Notes under the pieces: generated by a model
What the model saw: only the letters and a program-made list of their open reading frames with translations
Databases searched by the model: none
Told to the model about the DNA's origin: nothing
Translations under genes and position numbers: made by a program
Part shown: positions 34,214 through 45,484 of the stretch, piece by piece
Position numbering within the stretch: position 1 is the first letter of the stretch
How the letters are laid out: each line of letters begins with the position of its first letter
Assembly (NCBI GenBank): GCA_963734685.1
Contig: CAVTIC010000001.1
Coordinates: forward strand, 186,001-250,000
Source of the DNA: JAOUEA01 sp963734685
Lineage (GTDB): Bacteria; Actinomycetota; UBA4738; HRBIN12
Direction of reading: 5' to 3'
Length of the DNA stretch: 64,000 nucleotides

Positions 34214-36222
34214 TCGGCGCGGCCTGCTGGTGGGAGCGGTGGCCCTGGCGGCTCGTGCAGACGAACCTGCGCGAGATCGATATGGCCGACATCGACGCGG
34301 GGCGCTACGTGGCGTCGCTGCAGGACCTGCACGCCACGGTCGCGATGATCAACACGTCGGGGATCGTCGCGAGCTACCCCACGACGCTGGCGTTCCACAC
34401 CCCGAGCGCGTACCTGCAGGGCGACGACCTCGCGACGATCGTCGAGGCGTGCCATGACGCGGGCATCAAGGTGATCGCGCGCGCGGACTTCTCCAAGGTC
34501 CGGCGCGAGCTCCACGAGCGACACCCCGAGTGGGCATCTCGGACCGCCGACGGGGGGATCGTCGAGGACGGCGGCGACGTGCACGTCTGTCCCTCGGGCG
34601 CCTACCAGCAGGAGTGTGCGCCACGGATCGTCAAGGAGACGATCACGGTCCTCGACGTCGACGGGATCTACTTCAACATGGCCGGGTTCCACACGACCGA
34701 CTACCGCGGTGTCGACCACGGCATCTGCCACTGCGACGCGTGTGTCGAGGGCTTCCGCTCCATGTCGGGGTTCTCACTGCCGGACACTCGCGACCTCGAG
34801 GACGCGACGTTCCGTCGCTACCTCGCGTACCAGGGGCGCACGATCGACGACGCGAAGCGCCGGATGGACGCGACGATCCGCCGGCTCCGTCCCGACCTCG
34901 CGATCGACCGGCCGTCGGACGACCTCGGAGGCTTCGTCCGCCAGGAATCGAACACGGCCCTGGATCGCTCCCCGCCCGAGTGGTCGTACGGGGCGTCGTC
35001 GAACACGAAGTGGGTCGTCGGTTCCCTCGCCCGCACGGTCTCGAGCAACAGCTCTGTCGACTTCATCGACTACCCCGCTCGCCACGTATCGGTCTCGCCG
35101 CACCGCCAGCGGCTGCGGCTGGCGCGGGCGCTCGCGAACGGCGGCGGCCTCGACCACTACGTGATCGGGCGGCTCGATCGCCGTCACGACCGGTCGGGCC
35201 TCGACGGCGTCCGGGAGCTGTTCGCGTTCCATGCAGCGCACGAGGAGGAGTATCGGGATCTCCGCTCGAACGCGCAGGTCGCGCTCATCACCGGGGACCA
35301 CGGGGCGTGGCGGGAGTACCGAGGGTGGTTCAGGGTCCTCGCCGAACACCACGTGCCGTTCGACGTCGTGCTGCTCGACCGCACCGAGGATCCCGTCCTG
35401 ACACGGTACGACGCGGTGATCCTGCCGGATCTCGAGCCGATCTCCGACGATTCCGCCCGGCGCCTGGATCGCTTCGTGGAGGCAGGCGGCACGCTGATCG
35501 CGAGCGGCCGGCCCGGGTGGCGCACCGAGGAGCTGGAACCACGGGACGGCACGGCCCTCGCCTGCCTGGGCATCGAGACGGTCCGCGGCGTCCGCGAGAG
35601 CGTGCGCGGCGCGTACTTCGAGCTCGCCGAGGCCGACGGCTTCCCGCGCCTGCGCGACTCCGACCTCGTCTTCCTCGACGGGCCGTACATCGACGCGACC
35701 TACGAGCCGCAGGCGGATCGACGCCTCCGGTTGGTGCCGCCGGGGCCGTTCGGTCCCCCCGAGCGGTGCGTGCTGCCCGAGGCCACCGGCGAGCCCGGGC
35801 TCGTGATCAACGCGTTCGGCGCCGGCCGAGCCATCTACGTCCCGTGGACGTGCGGCACACTCGTCGACCGCTACGGATTCCCGAACACATCGTCGTTCGT
35901 CGCCGACGTGGTGCTCGAACACGCGGGCGTCGACCAGGTCGGCGGGAACCTCTCGCCGTTGGTCGAGGTGACGTGGCTGCAGCGGGGTGATGGCGACGTG
36001 CACCTGCTCCACCTCGTGAACGGCTCGGGCGGGGAGGGCATCAGCTGCGTGGAGCCGGTCACGATGCGCGATATCGAGGTGGTCGTGCCCTTCGCGAGAG
36101 AGCCGTCGCGCGTCACCGCCCTCGTTGCCGGGCGGGAGCTCGAGTGGCGGACCGCCGATGGCCGGCTCGCGATCGACATCCCCGAGATCCGGCTCTTCGA
36201 GGCGATCACGATCGAAGGGTGA
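34210..36222 (+). CDS. GHL6-family putative glycoside hydrolase
   Basis: An intact 670-residue protein. It starts WWERWPWRLVQTNLREIDM; the barrel has IVEACHDAGIKVIARADFS, ERHPEWASRTADGG, VDGIYFNMAGFHTTDYRG and the Cys pair GICHCDACVEGFRSMSG. These are hallmarks of hypothetical glycoside hydrolase family GHL6 (alpha-fucosidase-like barrel). An amidotransferase-like trimerisation domain follows (VALITGDHGAWREYRGWF, VILPDLEPISDD, GGTLIASGRPGW) and a C-terminal beta domain (LVAGRELEWRTADGR). No signal peptide, so it is probably cytoplasmic and acts on imported oligosaccharides. GTG 34210 overlaps the amidase stop. Activity has not been predicted with certainty for this family. Confidence 0.85.
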   Translation: MIGAACWWERWPWRLVQTNLREIDMADIDAGRYVASLQDLHATVAMINTSGIVASYPTTLAFHTPSAYLQGDDLATIVEACHDAGIKVIARADFSKVRRELHERHPEWASRTADGGIVEDGGDVHVCPSGAYQQECAPRIVKETITVLDVDGIYFNMAGFHTTDYRGVDHGICHCDACVEGFRSMSGFSLPDTRDLEDATFRRYLAYQGRTIDDAKRRMDATIRRLRPDLAIDRPSDDLGGFVRQESNTALDRSPPEWSYGASSNTKWVVGSLARTVSSNSSVDFIDYPARHVSVSPHRQRLRLARALANGGGLDHYVIGRLDRRHDRSGLDGVRELFAFHAAHEEEYRDLRSNAQVALITGDHGAWREYRGWFRVLAEHHVPFDVVLLDRTEDPVLTRYDAVILPDLEPISDDSARRLDRFVEAGGTLIASGRPGWRTEELEPRDGTALACLGIETVRGVRESVRGAYFELAEADGFPRLRDSDLVFLDGPYIDATYEPQADRRLRLVPPGPFGPPERCVLPEATGEPGLVINAFGAGRAIYVPWTCGTLVDRYGFPNTSSFVADVVLEHAGVDQVGGNLSPLVEVTWLQRGDGDVHLLHLVNGSGGEGISCVEPVTMRDIEVVVPFAREPSRVTALVAGRELEWRTADGRLAIDIPEIRLFEAITIEG

Positions 36223-36278
36223 GCGGATCGGGCCTCCGAGGTTGCGACGAGTATCGGCGTGCAACTCGATCCGACGTA

Positions 36279-36292
36279 TGGGAACGTTGTCA
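36279..36292 (+). promoter_or_regulatory. Island operator, site 12
   Basis: TGGGAACGTTGTCA, ending only three bases before the ATG of the 2-hydroxyacid dehydrogenase gene. No ribosome binding site fits between, suggesting a leaderless message. Confidence 0.82.
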
Positions 36293-36295
36293 GAC

Positions 36296-37303
36296 ATGGT
36301 CGCTGACGGATCCGCCGATGCTCCAACCCACCTCCCGTCGATCCTCCTGCCGCGCTTCCTGCTCGACGGCCATCAGGAGGAGGTGGAGGCGGCCGTCGAC
36401 GGACGCGCCGCGCTCGTGGCCGACGACGAGCCCGCCCTCGCCGCGCCGGGTCCCGTCGACGTGGCGGTCGCGGTCACGGGCATCGACGACGCGTTGCTGC
36501 ACCGGGCGGTCGACGGTCCCGGGCTCCGATGGGTGCACAGCGTCTCCGCCGGCGTCGAGCACCTCCCACTCGCGCGCATGGCCGAGCGGGGGGTCCTGCT
36601 CACGAGTTCGGCCGGGGCCTACGCGACGGCGATGACCGAGTACACGATCGCCGCAATGATCATGCTCGCGAGGAACCTGCCGTCGTGGCTCGACGCGCAG
36701 CGCGACCGGCGCTGGCTCGACGCCGACGCGCACGGCGCGTCGGTGCTGCGCGGGAAGCAGCTCGGGATCGTCGGTTACGGAGCCGTGGGACGAGAGCTCG
36801 CGGCGGCGGGGAAGGCGCTTGGCATGACCGTCTGGGCGACGAAGCGCAGCCCGCTCTTTCTCTCGGCCGAGCCGCTCGACCGGCTGCTCGCACCGGATCG
36901 GCTGGAGGAGCTGTTGACGACGAGCGACGTCGTGGTGCTCTGCGCGTCGTTGAACACGAGCACCCGGCAGTTGATCGGCCCGCAGGAGCTCGCGGCGATG
37001 AAGCCGACGGCGATCCTCGTGAACGTCGCGCGCGGCGGGCTGGTCGACGAGGACGCGCTCGTTCGCGCGCTCCGAGCGGAACGCCTGCGGGGGGCGATGC
37101 TCGATGTCACGGTCGAGGAGCCACTGCCGGCCGAGAGTCCGCTCTGGACGGCGCCCAACCTCCTGATTACGCCGCACATCTCCGGGAACGCCCCCGAGAG
37201 CTGGGACCGCCAGGTCGAGTTCTTCTGTCGGAACCTCCGGATCTTCCTGGACGGGTCGCCCGAGCGGATGGGCAACCTCGTCGACTACGCCGCTGTGCGC
37301 TGA
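36296..37303 (+). CDS. D-isomer-specific 2-hydroxyacid dehydrogenase
   Basis: 335 residues. The NAD-binding Rossmann motif is LGIVGYGAVGRELA, and the catalytic Arg is in VNVARGGLVDE, Glu in DVTVEEPLP and His in LITPHISGN. It interconverts a 2-keto acid and a D-2-hydroxy acid (glyoxylate/hydroxypyruvate reductase type), fitting the end of a sugar-acid route. The ATG is three bases from operator site 12; a second in-frame TTG lies within the operator. It converges with the luciferase-like gene nine bases away. A second family member lies at 54370. Confidence 0.93.
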   Translation: MVADGSADAPTHLPSILLPRFLLDGHQEEVEAAVDGRAALVADDEPALAAPGPVDVAVAVTGIDDALLHRAVDGPGLRWVHSVSAGVEHLPLARMAERGVLLTSSAGAYATAMTEYTIAAMIMLARNLPSWLDAQRDRRWLDADAHGASVLRGKQLGIVGYGAVGRELAAAGKALGMTVWATKRSPLFLSAEPLDRLLAPDRLEELLTTSDVVVLCASLNTSTRQLIGPQELAAMKPTAILVNVARGGLVDEDALVRALRAERLRGAMLDVTVEEPLPAESPLWTAPNLLITPHISGNAPESWDRQVEFFCRNLRIFLDGSPERMGNLVDYAAVR

Positions 37304-37312
37304 GGTCGCCGG

Positions 37313-38282
37313 CTAGAGCCGGGCGGCTTCGGGAACGATCTCGCGGCCGATCAGCTCGATCGAATCCCGATCGGTGTGGACGAGCTGATGCGCGAGCACC
37401 CGTTGGATCCCGGCGCCCGCGTAGTCGGAGAGCCGCTCGAGGATCTCCCCCGCGGTCCCGGCGAGATGATGGGCGCGCAGGTCGGCGAGGAACGCATCCA
37501 CGTCGCCGTCCTCCCCCTGCCACGCCTTGAGCGCCGCAGCGCGGTCACGCACGTCGGCCTCGCTCTCCCCGACGACCACCTTGATCAGCAGCGACCGTTG
37601 CATCGTCGTCCGGGTCTCGACCGATCGCCTCGCACGCAGACGAGACCCGCGCGGACCCGGTCGGCCGCGGCGGACGGATCGACGTAGACCACGTCGTACT
37701 CGTCGGCCCACCGGGCCGCGAGCGCGGCCGACCGAGGTCCGGCATCGCCGCCGATGATCAGCCGTGGGTGCGGGATCTGGATCGGTGCCGGCAGTGCCGG
37801 GCACGCCTCGAGCCGGTAGTGCCGACCCTCGTAGTCGACGGTCGGCCCGTCGGCACCCCAGAGCCGATGGACGATCTCCACCTGCTCCTCCAGGACGTCG
37901 AAGCGCTCCCGGATCGTCGGGGAACGGGAACCCGAACGCCTCGTGCTCCCGCTCGAACCACCCGGCACCCATGCCCGAGCTCGACCCGGCCGCCGGAGAC
38001 GTGATCCGCGGTGACGACCGACCTTGGCCAGCTCGGCGGGGTGGCGGAAGGTCACCGGCGACACCATGGCCCCGAGCCGGATCCGCTCGGTGACGGCCGC
38101 GAGCGGCGTTCGAGCGTGGCCCAGGCGTCGAGCGCCCCGCGCTCAGCGGGGTGGGAGAACGACAGGTAGTGGTCGGACCGGAACAGCCCCTCGAAGCCGA
38201 GCGACTCACAGTCGCGGGCGAGCCCGACCCACTCGTCCCACGTCACGCCTTCCTGCCCCTCGATCATCACGCAGACGTCCAT
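37313..38282 (-). CDS. Luciferase-like (LLM) flavin/F420-dependent oxidoreductase, frameshifted
   Basis: About 320 codons. ATG 38282 follows AAGGGAG and starts MDVCVMIEGQEGVTWDEW, then LGFEGLFRSDHYLSFS, the first strands of the bacterial-luciferase TIM barrel. Later parts are AMVSPVTFRHPAELAKVG, VDYEGRHYRLEACPALP, HPRLIIGGDAGPRSAALAA and a C-terminal QRVLAHQLVHTDRDS. Such enzymes use F420 or FMN; the substrate is unknown. Frame breaks near 38110, 38030, 37920 and 37620. It is the last gene of the operon that includes LacI and xylulokinase, so it may oxidise a sugar-phosphate or a side product. Confidence 0.82.
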
Positions 38283-38294
38283 CCGCTGCTCCCT

Positions 38295-39807
38295 TCAGCC
38301 GACTCTCGGCGTCGAGGGTCGCGAGGCGGTGCATGTCCTCGCGGAGCGTGCCGTACAGACCGCGGTACACGCCGTAGAGCTCCTCGTAGCGGTCGACGGA
38401 CGCCGGTCTGCGGATCCGTCGTGCCGCTCGCCGTCCGCACGACGGCCGAGGCGTCGTCGACGTCGGCGAAGGTTCCGCCCGTCGACGTGACCGAGCAGCG
38501 CCGCCCCGTACGCCGCGCCCTCCTCGATCGACCATGCGATGGATCGGGATGCCGTAGACGTCGGCCTGGAGCTGGAGCCAGAGCGGCGACGATGCACCCC
38601 CACCGATCGCCCGGATCTCCGTCGGGATCACGTCCGAGACCGCGCATGACCTCGATCCCGTCGCGCAGGCGAGAAGAGCACCCCTTCCATCACCGCACGC
38701 GTCAGGTGCCCGCGCGTGTGTCGCGCCGTCAGGCCGATGAACGCGCCGCTCGCCAGCGGATCGCAGGTGCGGCGTTCGCTCCCCGGTCAGGTACGGCAGG
38801 AACAGGAGCCCCTCGCTCCCCGGCGGGACCGAGGCCGCCTCCGCGACGAGCTCGTCGTAGGTCAGGCCCGTCTGGTCCCGCCACCACCGCAGCGAACCGC
38901 CGGCCGAGAGCGTCACGGCGAGCAGGCAGTACGCACCCGGGCACCGAGTGCGCGAACGCGTGGATCCGCCCGGATGGATCGATCGGCGACCTCGTCGGCG
39001 TGGGCGAAGAGCACGCCGCTCGTTCCGATCGAGCTCGACAGGAGTCCCGCACGCGTGACGCCGGTCCCGATCGCCGCGGCCGCGTTGTCGCCGCCGCCGG
39101 CCGCGACCGGGACGCCGGCTCCGAGCCCGATCGCCGCGGCGACGTCCCGGCCCGACTGCGCCTGTCCGATCCGGCCCCTCCATCACGTCGGGGAGCCACT
39201 CGGGCGCGACCTCCAGCGCGTCGAGGACCTCCGCGGACCAGTGCGCGGCCCGCAGGTCGAGGAAGAGGGTGCCGGCCGCGTCGGATGCGTCGGTCGCGAG
39301 CTCGCCCGTCAGGCGGTACCGCACGTAGTCCTTCGGGAGCAGCACGTGCGCCACCCGGGCGTAGCCGTCCGGCTCCTCGTCGCGGAGCCACAGCACCTTG
39401 GGTGCCTGGAACCCGGTGAGCGCGGGGTTGCCCGTGATCTCGACGAGCCGGTCGGCGCCGACCCGCTCGGTGATCTCCTCGCACTGCCGTTCGGTGCGTT
39501 GATCGTTCCAGAGCAGCGCCGGACGGATCACCTCGCCCGAGGCGTCGAGGAAGACCGAGCCGTGCATCTGCCCCGTGAGCCCGATCCCGACGACGGGCTC
39601 CCCCGCGGACCGACAGTCCGACGTCACGCCGCCCAGCACCTCGACCGAGGCGTCCCACCATGTGTCGGGGTCCTGCTCGGTCCAACGCGGCCGCGGCGTC
39701 AGCATCGGGTAGTCCGCCGACCGTGCGGCGACGACCGTCCCGCGCTCGTCGACCGCCACAGCCCGAGCACCGGTCGTGCCGACGTCGACACCGATCGCGA
39801 CGCTCAC
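38295..39807 (-). CDS. xylB: Xylulokinase, frameshifted
   Basis: An FGGY-family sugar kinase of about 500 codons. GTG 39807 overlaps the LacI stop codon (GTGA). The ATP/phosphate motif is AIGVDVGTTGARAVAVDERG, followed by the xylulokinase-type substrate strings GIGLTGQMHGSVFLD, LLWNDQRTERQ and GNPALTGFQAPKVLW. The C-terminal ATPase half is recognisable (IRAIGGGASSPLWLQLQADV) but broken by indels near 39180, 38990, 38940, 38775, 38665, 38530 and 38470. It phosphorylates D-xylulose or a similar ketose to enter the pentose phosphate route. The exact end is uncertain because of the breaks; TGA at 38295 is taken. Confidence 0.85.
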
Positions 39808-40842
39808 CGAGTGGTCGCAGCCTTCTCGGCCTTCGTGCGTTTCGGCGCGGCGACCGACGCGCGCTCGACCAGCTCGGTCCGAACACGACCGTGCTCGGCC
39901 GCTCCTGATGGCCCTCGCGGAGGCGACGCAGCGCGAGCTCGGCAGCGCTGCGGGCCATGTCCGCGACGGGTTGGCGCACCGTCGTGATGCGGCGGTTCGA
40001 CCATGCTCATCCACTGCACGTCGTCGAACGCGACGATCGACACGTCTCGCGGGACCCGGAGCCCCTGCTGGTCCAACGCGATCAGCGTCGCCTCGGCAAG
40101 GATGTTGTTCGCGGCGAAGATCGCCGTCGGGGCCGGCCGGACGCGGATCAGGTCGGTCGCGTCCTCGATCGCGTGCTCGCGATGGAACGAGCCCGACTTG
40201 ATCAGCGACGACGGCACCGTGATCCCGTGGTCTCGGAGCGCCCGCTCGTACCCGGCGAGCCGCTGGCTGCGCCGTGGGCACGTCGAGATCGCCGGTCAGG
40301 ATCCCGATCGCTGGTGGCCCGCCTCGATCATGTGCTCGACGGCGACGAGCGCGCCAGCCTCGTTGTCGACGAGGATCGCGTCCGCTCGAGCCCGTCGACC
40401 CGCCGGTCGACCTGGACGATCACGATGTCCTTGTCCATCAGGTCGGCCAGTTGCCGCCGGTTCTTCGAGGTCGGCGTGACGATCAGCGCGTCGACGCGCA
40501 TGCCCTCGAGCAGCTTGAGGTACTCGCGCTCGATCTTCGGGTCGTCGTCGCTGTTGCACAGGACGACGTGGTATCCGGCGTCCTTCGCCATCGGACTCGA
40601 CGTGCTTCGCGATCACGGAGTAGAACGAGTTCTCGACGTCGCCGATCGAGCAGGCCGATCATCCGGGTCTGCCGCGTCCGCAGGCTCCGTGCGATCTGGT
40701 TCGGCACGTAGCCGAGCTCCTTCGCGGCCTCGAGCACGAGCCGGCGCGTCTCGTCGGCCGCGTACCCCGTGCCGGACAGGACGCGCGCCGCCGTCGAGAC
40801 CGACACGCCCGCCCGCTTCGCTACGTCCGCAACCGTCGCCAT
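39804..40842 (-). CDS. LacI-family transcriptional repressor, frameshifted; likely regulator of the island
   Basis: About 345 codons. The N-terminal helix-turn-helix is VADVAKRAGVSVSTAARVLS (residues 4-23), followed by the hinge helix PNQIARSLRTRQT, whose Leu is the residue that opens a central CG step in LacI/PurR operators. That matches the central CG of the 14-bp operator. The sugar-binding core is present in pieces: SFYSVIAKHVESD, YHVVLCNSDDDPKIEREYL, VDALIVTPTSKN, DAILVDNEAGALVAVEHMI, APTAIFAANNILAEATL and VPRDVSIVAFDDVQWMSMV. Breaks near 40650, 40605, 40400, 40300 and 39985. Its operon is preceded by two operator copies (43194, 43212), so autoregulation is likely. The ligand is probably a pathway sugar. 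Confidence 0.88.
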
Positions 40843-40857
40843 GCGCCCCTCCCCGGC

Positions 40858-41896
40858 TCAGGCGCTCGCGTCGTCCGGGTACGTGCAGCCCGATCGCCGC
40901 GCGCCAGCGGTCGAGCGTCCGCATATTCTGCGAGCGAGTCCTCCCACGGCATCCGGCCGACGAACGTTCCCCTGCGCGGACGGTGCGCTGACCGCGTCCA
41001 CCTCGATCGTGTAGACGTCCCGATCCTCGCTCGATCACGACGTCCTCGGGCTCGGCGCCCCATCGCTCGACGCACGATGCGGGCGTCGCCGCCGATCCGC
41101 CCGGGCAGCCAGGGCGACGGGCACCTCGATCCGGCCCTCCGATCCGACGATCCGCACGCGAGCTGTCCAGGTTCGCCTGGATCGAGCACGCGACGCGAGC
41201 GAGCACGCCCTCCGTCGAACGCGACGGTCGCGGCGGCCGAGTGGTCGACGCCGGTCGGCGCCGAACACCGCCGCCGCGCCGACCTCGTCGGCGGGACGGA
41301 CCTCGACGCCGCGCGCGGTCGCCGCGATCAGGTGCGCCATCGACGTCGTGTAGCAGCCGACGTCGAGGATGCTCCCGCCGGCGAGGATCGGGTCCATCAG
41401 GTAGTTCGTGGGCGTCGGGCCCGGCGTCGTAGCCGAATACCGCGTCGATCATGCGGACCTCGCCGATCGCACCCTCCTGGACGAGCGCGAGCAGCCGCTG
41501 GGTCTGCGGGTGGCAGCGATAGGCGAACGCCTCCAGCAGGAAGACGTCGTTGCGGCGCGCCGCCTCGACGATCTCGGCCGCATCGGCGTGCCGCACGGCG
41601 AGCGGCTTCTCGCAGAGCACGTGCTTGCCGGCGTCGGCGGCGGCGATCGGCCCATGCGCGGTGCTCCGGATGGTGGGTCGCCACGTAGACGAGCTCGACC
41701 GCGTCGTCGGCGATGACCTCTTCGTACGTGCCGTGACCCGCGCACGCCGAGCTCCGCCGCGAATGCGTCGGCGCGCTTCGGGTCGCGGCTGCCGACCGCG
41801 AGCAGCTCGCCGTCGCTCGAACTCGGCGATCGCCTGCGCCAGGATCCGGGCGATCTTGCCCGTCCCCAGGATGCCCCAGCGAACCCGCTCAGCCAC
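40858..41896 (-). CDS. Gfo/Idh/MocA-family oxidoreductase, frameshifted
   Basis: About 345 codons. GTG 41896 starts VAERVRWGILGTGKIARILA, the NAD(P)-binding Rossmann motif. Next come the family string AGKHVLCEKPLAVRHADA (the catalytic Lys in EKP), VFLLEAFAYRCHPQ and GGSILDVGCYTTSMAHLIA with the D-x-x-x-Y-type active-site strand. The last codons (YPDDASA) end at 40858. Breaks near 41830, 41745, 41675, 41430, 41220, 41170 and 40910. Family members oxidise sugar hydroxyls, for example in glucose-fructose oxidoreductase, xylose dehydrogenase and inositol dehydrogenase. It lies between the isomerase-like and LacI genes in one operon. Confidence 0.82.
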
Positions 41897-41906
41897 GACG
41901 ACCTCG

Positions 41907-43119
41907 TCAGCTGCGCGGGATCGTCGGGACGTCGGGGTTGACGTCGGGACCGAAGAACTTGATCGCCAGGAGCTCGTCCGGGCCGGTGTTCCGCACCTCG
42001 ACGCCGCGGACGGCACGGTCGTGCGCGATCAAGCAGCTCGTCCGAGCTCGGGATCCCCGGCCCTGGACGGGAACGCCGCCGTACGTGCCGGTCCCGGACC
42101 AGACGAGGACGTTGTGGACGCCGGCGTCGACGCTCACGTACGAGCCTCCGGGGCGGACCACGAGCTTCTTCCCGCTGAACTTCGTGGTGTCGTAGTAGAT
42201 CCAGGACTCCTCGCCGCCGTCCTGCGCCGACCCCTCGACGGGCAGCGGCGACAGGTGATGGTGCTCGTAGAAGAACGGATCGCCGTTCGCGTCCCAGTCG
42301 ATCAGCTCGAGGATGAACCGCTCGCCCTTACGCTCGCGGTCCTCGGGCCGCACGTCCTTCCACAGGAGCTCCTTCGAGATGATCCGTGCCGCCGTTGAGC
42401 GCCTGCAGCATCGCGAAGACGTCGGAGTCCTCCTGCAGCTCGATCGTCAGGGCGCTGCCCGGCGCGTGCAGCACGCCCGACGGGATGTGGAACCCCTCGT
42501 CGGCCACCTGCGTGTACCCGACCGAGTGCTGCAGGATCAGGTCGCTGTCCCAGTCCTCGAGGAACGGCAGCAGCACGCTCGTGGTTCTCGCTCCTCGGCG
42601 ACCGACGGGTGCAGGCCGAGGAACGACTCCGGGTGCGGCCCCATGTCGACGCCCGGCGGGAAGTAGTAGGCCTCGTCCTTGGACCGTCGCCCGACGAGCG
42701 CGGCGTGCTCCTGACGCTGGTGCAGGTGGAACGGCAGCCGCGTGCTGTAGTCGAAGATCTTCGCGAGCCGTCCCAGCCCGTCGTGGGTCGCCGCGTAGTC
42801 CGCGCCCATGATCGCACCGGGGTCGCCTGCGACCGCGTCGCGGAGCGTGAACGCGTTCGCGTCCGTCGAGCGCGAGGTAGCTCAAGCCCTCGTCGTCCGG
42901 CCCGACCCGGTTGTCCGCAGCGGTCGTCGAGGCGAGCCATCGCTCACAGACCGCGCCCCGGTCCCCGAGGTCGTACGCCTCGTCGGGGAGACCGAGGCGT
43001 CGGCCGGGAGGCAGGAAGTCCCGTGCGACCCACGCCGGGGCGAGCCGGAGGACGCCGTCGTCGTCGGAGAGGGCACGCTCGACGCTCGTCACGCCTCGCA
43101 TCGACCGCCATGCCGTCAC
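41907..43119 (-). CDS. Type I phosphomannose-isomerase-like cupin protein, frameshifted
   Basis: About 404 codons. GTG 43119 is preceded by GGAAGGGGG. Middle parts RLPFHLHQRQEHAALVGRRS and DEAYYFPPGVDMGPHPES, then EGFHIPSGVLHAPGSALTI and ELQEDSDVFAMLQALN, correspond to the metal-binding His/Gln/Glu/His strands of ManA-type sugar isomerases. The C-terminal cupin (LVVRPGGSYVSVDAGVHNV) ends at 41907. It probably isomerises an aldose and ketose (or their phosphates), consistent with xylulokinase downstream. Breaks near 42870, 42590, 42390 and 42030. First gene after the tandem operators at 43194-43225, so it opens the catabolic half of the transport/catabolism locus. Confidence 0.68.
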
Positions 43120-43193
43120 GCCCCCTTCCGCTCAGACCTCGATCGTCGGATCCGCCCTTGCCACGGCGCGCCACCGTGGCTCGCACCGTCGTA

Positions 43194-43207
43194 AGAGAAC
43201 GATGTCA
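43194..43207 (+). promoter_or_regulatory. Island operator, site 13 (degenerate, tandem)
   Basis: AGAGAACGATGTCA, matching the AACGATGTCA part of the motif but not the TGGG arm. It lies 75 bases upstream of the isomerase-like gene (minus) and 18 bases from site 14. Confidence 0.65.
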
Positions 43208-43211
43208 CATG

Positions 43212-43225
43212 GGAGAACGATGTCA
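43212..43225 (+). promoter_or_regulatory. Island operator, site 14 (degenerate, tandem)
   Basis: GGAGAACGATGTCA, 18 bases (centre to centre) from site 13 in the same orientation. The 10-base core is identical in the two, so they look like a duplicated weaker operator before the operon that encodes the LacI regulator. Confidence 0.65.
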
Positions 43226-43259
43226 CACAACCGGCCTCCCGTCCCCGCCCGCGGGTCAC

Positions 43260-44522
<1,263 letters not shown>

Positions 44523-44564
44523 CGCTCATCCCTATCTCGAACGGGGCGGTCCACGCGTCTCGGC

Positions 44565-45480
44565 TCATCCCTTCAGCCCCACGGACGCGATGCCGCCGAT
44601 CAGCTTCTTCTGCAGGAAGAAGTAGAGGAGCACGCTCGGGAGGATCGTGACGAGGTTCGCCGCCATCGTGAGGTTCCACGGCGTGTCCGCGCGGGTCACG
44701 AGGTTCGCGAGGCCGATCGCGACGGTGAACTTGTCGTAGTCGTCCAGGTAGATCAGCGGGCCGAGCAGGTTGTTCCAGCTCCCCAGGAACGTGAACACCG
44801 CGCAGACCGTGAGCACCGGCGTCGAGAGCGGCAGGATGATCCGCCAGAAGATCTGCCAGTAGTTGAGCCCGTCCACCCGGGCGGCGTCGTCGAGGTCCCT
44901 CGGGATCGTGCGCATGTACTGACGGATCAGGAAGATGAAGAACGCGGTGCCGAAGAACGACGGCACGATCAGCGGGAGGTACGTGCCGTACCAGCCGACC
45001 TTCACGAAGAACAGGAACTGCGGGATCATCAGCGCCTGCCAGGGGATCAGCATCGTCACGATCAGGATGTAGAACAGCACCTTGCTCCCGCGGAAGCGCA
45101 GCCGGGCGAACGCGAAGCCGACGAGCGAGCACGAGATCAGGACGCCGACGATGTTCGCGGTCACGATGATCATCGTGTTGATCATGTAGCGCAGGAACGG
45201 CATGTTCTCGGTCAGGACCCGGCGGAAGTTCTTCCACTCCCACCATCGCGTCGGGAACCACTCCGGCGTCGGCGTGAAGATCGGCTCGAGGTCTGGCTTC
45301 AGAGCCGCGGTCAGCATCCAGCCGACGGGCAGCAGGATGAAGCCGCAGACCACGATCAGGAGCGCGTAGATCGCGACCTTGAACGCCAGTCGGCGGGCGC
45401 GGTAGCGACCGCCCGTCGAGCGGGACGGACTCGACCGGTTCGTCGCGTTCGACGGTCTCTGGCTCGTCGAGCGTCTTCAT
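44565..45480 (-). CDS. ABC sugar permease (MalG/UgpE type), one frameshift
   Basis: About 305 codons. ATG 45480 begins MKTLDEPETVERDEPVES; a break near 45420 is followed by the membrane part FILLPVGWMLTAALKPD, with six helices including IIVTANIVGVLISCSLVGFA and VLTVCAVFTFLGSWNN. The cytoplasmic EAA loop reads DLDDAARVDGLNYWQIFWRI. It ends KKLIGGIASVGLKG, the usual C-terminus of MalG-type proteins. It forms the inner-membrane channel with the other permease, whose stop lies four bases upstream of this start. Confidence 0.92.
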
Positions 45481-45484
45481 CGCC

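Noticed and set aside
40959..40972. GACGAACGTTCCCC inside the Gfo/Idh/MocA gene
   Set aside because: It has the AACGTT core but neither the TG nor CA ends, and lies inside coding sequence.
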